From contig JBFFZZ010000112.1 in NCBI GenBank assembly GCA_041568335.1, forward strand, positions 1 to 9,348: 9,348 nt of DNA. The letters run 5' to 3'. The number at the start of each line of letters is the position of its first letter. The first letter of the stretch is position 1. The DNA is from WVWW01 sp041568335. GTDB lineage: Bacteria; Acidobacteriota; Polarisedimenticolia; Polarisedimenticolales; Polarisedimenticolaceae. Shown here one piece after another: positions 7,039 through 9,348 of this stretch. The position numbers and the translations under genes are program-made. The notes beneath the pieces are model-generated. The model was not told where the DNA came from, made no database searches, and worked only from the letters and a program-made list of their open reading frames with translations.

Positions 7039-7430
7039 CACTCCCCGTCCAGCACCGCGTCGGCTTCGATCTCGATCAGCATGGCCGGATCGATCAGCGC
7101 ACCCACCTGGACGAGTGTCGATACCGGCCGGATCTCGGCGAAGAACTTTCCGTGCGCGCGGGTGATCTCCTCCCAGTCTTCGATGCGTGTCGCGAACATC
7201 CGCGTCCGCACGACGTGCTCGAGCCCCGCCCCGTATGGTTTCAGCGCGCGCGCGATCTTCTCGAACACCGCCACCGTCTGACCGTACGCGTCGCCCGGCG
7301 CGACCACCTTGCCGTCCTCGTCGACCGCCGTCGTTCCGGCGACCCAGATCCGCCGACCCACACGCACCGTCCGCGAATACCCGGCGATCGCCTCCCACGG
7401 CGCCCCCGACCCATGCTTTTCTCGCTCCAT
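7038..7430 (-). CDS. RidA/YjgF/YER057c/UK114 family protein
   Basis: A 130-residue small cytosolic protein of the Rid family, whose members form trimers with ligand sites between subunits; RidA proper hydrolyses reactive enamine/imine intermediates. The fold pattern is clear: GYSRTVRVGRRIWVAGTTAV for the first strands, YGQTVAVFEKIARALKPYGA for the long helix, VVRTRMFATRIEDWEEI, then STLVQVGALIDPAMLIEIEA at the C-terminal strand. In E. coli RidA the last strand begins with the substrate-binding Arg105 (ARSCVEV); the aligned position here is Ser (VSTLVQV), so classical imine deaminase activity is doubtful. It is probably the first gene of the operon. The ATG at 7428-7430 has only a weak upstream GTAGG. 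Its stop overlaps the Nramp-like start by one base. The family assignment is secure; the role beside ion transporters is unknown. Confidence 0.92.
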   Translation of the reverse strand: MEREKHGSGAPWEAIAGYSRTVRVGRRIWVAGTTAVDEDGKVVAPGDAYGQTVAVFEKIARALKPYGAGLEHVVRTRMFATRIEDWEEITRAHGKFFAEIRPVSTLVQVGALIDPAMLIEIEADAVLDGE

Positions 7431-7647
7431 GCCGCGAGCCTACCGCGAACCCTTCGGCATTCAAAAGCAATCCGGATATGGCCAGCGTAGCTGGATCGCC
7501 GCCGGGTCCGGCGGAGCGAGCCCTGGAAGCGCCTACTGCCTTCGAGCTATTGTTGCGTGATCCGTTTTGCTCCGTGGCCCGCCAACCCGCGCCGCTCGAT
7601 TGGGCGCTTCCAACGCGAGCGAAGCCAACCCGGCGGCGATCCAGCGG
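7431..7647. other. Intergenic region between TSP3-repeat gene and RidA-like operon
   Basis: These 217 bases separate two minus-strand genes and hold no ORF I believe. The region should carry the end of the repeat-protein transcript and the promoter of the RidA-Nramp-Trk operon. I find no hairpin with a T-run on the minus strand and no persuasive sigma-70-type promoter. The prominent structure is the inverted repeat listed separately. Bases 7441-7490 are less GC-rich than the surroundings, which suits a promoter location. Confidence 0.6.
7490..7645. repeat. Imperfect long inverted repeat (REP-pair-like)
   Basis: The outer arms GCTGGATCGCCGCCGGG at 7490-7506 and its reverse complement at 7629-7645 match over 17 of 17 bases. 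A second matched block follows: TGGAAGCGCC at 7524-7533 and its reverse complement at 7603-7612, ten of ten. The 16-17 bases between the blocks do not match as an inverted repeat. The centre (7534-7602) is 69 bases. The left arm also contains its own hairpin, CCGCCGG-GT-CCGGCGG (7499-7514). The layout of two inverted, related units with an unlike spacer resembles a REP doublet or a small non-autonomous element. A single very long stem-loop is also possible. No T-run follows, so it is a poor intrinsic terminator. Whether it is dispersed in the genome cannot be seen here. Confidence 0.6.
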
Positions 7648-9348
7648 TCAAGGATCGCAAGCGTCTCCGAGACCGTCGCCATCCGTGTCGGTCTGGTCGG
7701 GGTTGAAAACGGCCGGGCAGTTGTCGCAGACGTCGCCGACGGTGTCGGTGTCGGCGTCCTCCTGGTTGGGGTTGGCGACGTAGGGACAGTTGTCGACGGC
7801 CAGCCCGTTGGAGGAGACGCTGGGAAACAGGACCAGGTCGGACGACGACCCGTCGGGGCTGTTCCAGACCGCCATCGCCAGCACGTTGTTGCCGTTGACC
7901 AGCGCCGGGACGGCGGTGGCCGAGACGTCGAGGATCGGGTCGAAATCGGGAACCAAGCCGTTGCTCGACTCGTGCGTCGTCGGGGGTGTGGTGTTCCAGT
8001 CAAGGGCGCCGCCGGGCATGTTGGAGGATCGCGACAGCTCGACGCCGTTGAGCCAGGCCGCGTAGCCGTCGTCGTAGTCGACGCCGAGGAAGACCTCGTC
8101 GATCAGCGTGACATCGGCGATATTGAAGTTGACCCGCGTGTAGGCCGAAACCGTGCCGAACGGCAAGTTGGTCGCGATCAGGTTCTCCGCGCCCGAGCCT
8201 TGTTCGTAGCCGATGCCGAAGTCACCGCGCCCCCAGGAGGAGTCGTCGAAGCCGGGTTGGATCCAGGTGAGGCCCAGCCCCGGATCGGCGTTGTTCGCCA
8301 GGTAGGACATCGGGGGCTCGCGGTCGATCGCCAGCTTGGGTACGAGGACCAGATCGGACGACGGCGGCGTGATCGGGATCCGGTTGTAGACGGCCACCGC
8401 AAAAACATTGGTCCCGTTTTGGATCGCGGACTTGAACAACGAGGTGATCTCGATCAGATCACCGTAGTCGGGAACCAGGCCGTTGCTCGATTCGTGTGAG
8501 TTCGGATCCGCGTTCCAGTCCGGCGGGCCCATGGGCATTTCCGGCGAACGGTAAACCTCGATGCCGTTCACGTAGGCAACGAAGCCGTCGTCGTAATCCG
8601 CGCCGATCCATGCGTCCACGACGTTGTTGACATCGGTGATGTTGAAGGTCGCGCGTGTGTACACCGACAGCGCCCCGACCGGCACGCTCGTCGTAATCAG
8701 GTTCTCCGCACCTCCCGTCGCCTCGTAGCCGACGCCGTAGACACCGGCCGTCCATCCCGAATCGTCGAAGGCCGGGTCCTTCCACGTGGTCCCCAGGCCG
8801 GGATCCGTCGGGTTGGCCAGGTACATCATCGAGGTGCCGGCCGCGACGAGAACCGTCTCGTTGGGTGACGCGAATTCGATCAGATCCACGACGGTGATCT
8901 CACAATCGCCGGCGCAGATTCCGTCACCGTCGATGTCGTCGTTGGGGTCGAGCGGGCAGGGATCGCAAACGTCGCCGGTTCCGTCCTGATCCGTGTCGAG
9001 CTGATCCGCGTTGCGGTCGGTCGGGCAGTTGTCCGCAAGGGCACCGATTCCATCCGCGTCGGTGTCGTTTTCCGGGTCGTCGGGGAACGCGTCGATCCCG
9101 CAGGTGCTCGCGGGGAATCCCGGATCGGCGATGAAATCGTTGTCGGTGTCGGTGCAGGGATCGCAGGCGTCGCCGATCCCGTCGCCGTCGAAGTCCTCCT
9201 GGCCCGGGTTCGAGATGTTCGGGCAGTTGTCCACGCCGTCGTCGAGCCCGTCGTTGTCGTTGTCCGGGTCGCAGGCATCCCCCATCAGGTCGCCGTCGAT
9301 GTCGATCTGGTTGGGGTTGGGGTCGTTGATGCAGTTGTCGCAAGCGTC
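7648..9348 (-). CDS. Thrombospondin type 3 repeat protein with two tandem beta-sandwich domains (5' partial)
   Basis: The C-terminal 566 residues of what is probably a large secreted or surface calcium-binding protein; the frame is open to the window end (DACDNCINDPNPNQ) and any signal peptide lies outside. Residues 1-150 are thrombospondin type 3 repeats with DxDxDG calcium loops and paired Cys (DNCPNISNPGQ, DFDGDGIGDACDP). Residues about 174-342 and 347-510 are two homologous domains, each with a FDDSxW opening, then GxGYE, YTRxxFNI, YDDGxxAxxNGxExxRS and HESSNGLVPD. This looks like the jelly-roll/galactose-binding-like domain found in lamin-tail or CotH-type secreted proteins. Residues 513-566 return to type 3 repeats and the protein stops right after GLGDACDP. 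The internal ATG at 9285 is not a start. Function is likely structural or adhesive; no enzyme motif is seen, and no C-terminal anchor or sorting signal either. Confidence 0.88.
   Translation of the reverse strand, partial: DACDNCINDPNPNQIDIDGDLMGDACDPDNDNDGLDDGVDNCPNISNPGQEDFDGDGIGDACDPCTDTDNDFIADPGFPASTCGIDAFPDDPENDTDADGIGALADNCPTDRNADQLDTDQDGTGDVCDPCPLDPNDDIDGDGICAGDCEITVVDLIEFASPNETVLVAAGTSMMYLANPTDPGLGTTWKDPAFDDSGWTAGVYGVGYEATGGAENLITTSVPVGALSVYTRATFNITDVNNVVDAWIGADYDDGFVAYVNGIEVYRSPEMPMGPPDWNADPNSHESSNGLVPDYGDLIEITSLFKSAIQNGTNVFAVAVYNRIPITPPSSDLVLVPKLAIDREPPMSYLANNADPGLGLTWIQPGFDDSSWGRGDFGIGYEQGSGAENLIATNLPFGTVSAYTRVNFNIADVTLIDEVFLGVDYDDGYAAWLNGVELSRSSNMPGGALDWNTTPPTTHESSNGLVPDFDPILDVSATAVPALVNGNNVLAMAVWNSPDGSSSDLVLFPSVSSNGLAVDNCPYVANPNQEDADTDTVGDVCDNCPAVFNPDQTDTDGDGLGDACDP
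7651..7812 (-). repeat. C-terminal pair of thrombospondin type 3 repeats
   Basis: Two units, DNCPYVANPNQEDADTDTVG and DNCPAVFNPDQTDTDGDG, with Cys-Asp-Asn-Cys between them, close the protein; the TGA follows GDACDP directly. They bracket the beta-sandwich pair together with the N-proximal array. Confidence 0.85.
7816..8829 (-). repeat. Tandem duplication of a ~170-residue beta-sandwich domain
   Basis: The two copies are encoded at about 8829-8323 and 8310-7816. They share the same order of motifs and lengths within a few residues, for example YLANPTDPGLGTTW against YLANNADPGLGLTW and AENLITTSVPVG against AENLIATNLPFG. Similarity persists at the DNA level: bases 7946-7974 and 8468-8496 agree at 27 of 29 positions. 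Confidence 0.85.
8899..9348 (-). repeat. N-proximal thrombospondin type 3 calcium-binding array (continues off window)
   Basis: Coding repeats rich in Asp, Asn, Gly and Cys, with units such as DNCPNISNPGQEDFDGDG, DNCPTDRNADQLDTDQDG and NDDIDGDG. Spacing between units is irregular, and one stretch (STCGIDAFPDDPENDTDADG) is a degenerate variant. The pattern is that of proteins whose fold depends on bound calcium. Confidence 0.85.

Larger units (their letters stand above)
2461..7430 (-). other. Predicted five-gene operon: RidA-like, Nramp-like, trkA, trkH, yqeY-like
   Basis: All five genes read leftward with almost no spacing. ridA-like and nramp-like share one base (TGATG), nramp-like to trkA leaves 12 bases, trkA and trkH share four bases (ATGA), and trkH to yqeY-like leaves 19. 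Such spacing normally means one transcript with translational coupling. Any promoter must lie upstream of 7430, in the 217-base gap that also holds an inverted repeat, but I cannot point to a convincing -35/-10 pair there. The trkA/trkH pair is a known functional unit; membership of the RidA-like, Nramp-like and YqeY genes may be functional or incidental. Confidence 0.8.

Noticed and set aside
5188..7281. Very long plus-strand open frame (697 codons) opposite the RidA, Nramp and TrkA genes
   Set aside because: Its translation is rich in Arg, Asp, Gln and His with no recognisable domain. It is fully antisense to three well-recognised genes and is the mirror frame expected in GC-rich DNA.
7039..7470. 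N-terminal extension of the Nramp-like frame back to 7470
   Set aside because: It would run out of frame through the whole RidA-like gene and has no Nramp-like sequence. The ATG at 7038 places helix 1 at the expected distance.
7440..7470. Possible promoter of the operon (minus strand TTGAAT, 16 bases, TAGGCT)
   Set aside because: The -10 candidate matches poorly, and the start would fall only a few bases before the RidA-like ATG. Too weak to annotate.
7490..7645. Intrinsic terminator for the repeat-protein gene
   Set aside because: The arms can pair, but the loop is about 69 bases, the stem is interrupted by 16-17 unmatched bases and no T-run follows on the minus strand.
7567..8499. Plus-strand open frame of 310 codons rich in Val, Gly and Asp
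   Set aside because: It is the complement of the Asp/Asn-rich repeat protein. Its apparent regularity comes from the repeats on the other strand.
8899..9348. CRISPR-like or satellite DNA array
   Set aside because: The periodicity comes from codons of thrombospondin type 3 repeats. Units vary in length and sequence and stay in one reading frame.

Overview
This is a GC-rich bacterial chromosomal window with ordinary gene density. It holds eight protein-coding genes in three transcriptional groups. There is no RNA gene, CRISPR array, insertion sequence or phage gene that I can support. The mix suggests an environmental Gram-negative-type bacterium from a lineage such as Myxococcota, Acidobacteriota, Planctomycetota or a related candidate phylum. 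That mix is a large acidic thrombospondin type 3 repeat protein, a GT39-like membrane glycosyltransferase and an atypical Nramp-like transporter. The placement is inference from gene content and cannot be fixed from this sequence.

Left part, plus strand (3-2436): two glycosyltransferase genes four bases apart. The first is a multi-spanning GT-C/PMT-like enzyme whose 5' end lies outside the window. The second is a cytosolic GT2 enzyme with a Rossmann-like C-terminal extension. They probably belong to a glycan or lipid-glycosylation operon that begins upstream.

Middle part, minus strand (7430 down to 2461): a tight five-gene run reading RidA-family protein, Nramp-like transporter, TrkA, TrkH and a GatB/YqeY-domain protein. 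Gaps between these genes are -1, 12, -4 and 19 bases, so they are very likely one operon. TrkH and TrkA together form a potassium uptake channel with its nucleotide-binding regulatory subunit. The Nramp-like protein lacks the canonical metal-site motifs (DPGN and MPHN) and has GAGD and a YGYW-type segment instead. Its substrate is therefore open, and its position next to trkA/trkH makes a cation-homeostasis role attractive but unproven. The RidA-like protein lacks the catalytic arginine of classical imine deaminases.

Right part, minus strand (9348 down to 7648): the C-terminal 566 residues of a secreted or surface protein. It has a thrombospondin type 3 calcium-binding array, two tandem copies of a roughly 170-residue beta-sandwich domain, then a final pair of type 3 repeats. 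The 217-base gap between it and the RidA gene carries an imperfect long inverted repeat (7490-7645), the only non-coding structure that stands out.

No defence or mobile system is visible. The items most worth following up are the noncanonical Nramp-like transporter linked to Trk and RidA genes, the GT2-Rossmann fusion, and the intergenic inverted repeat.
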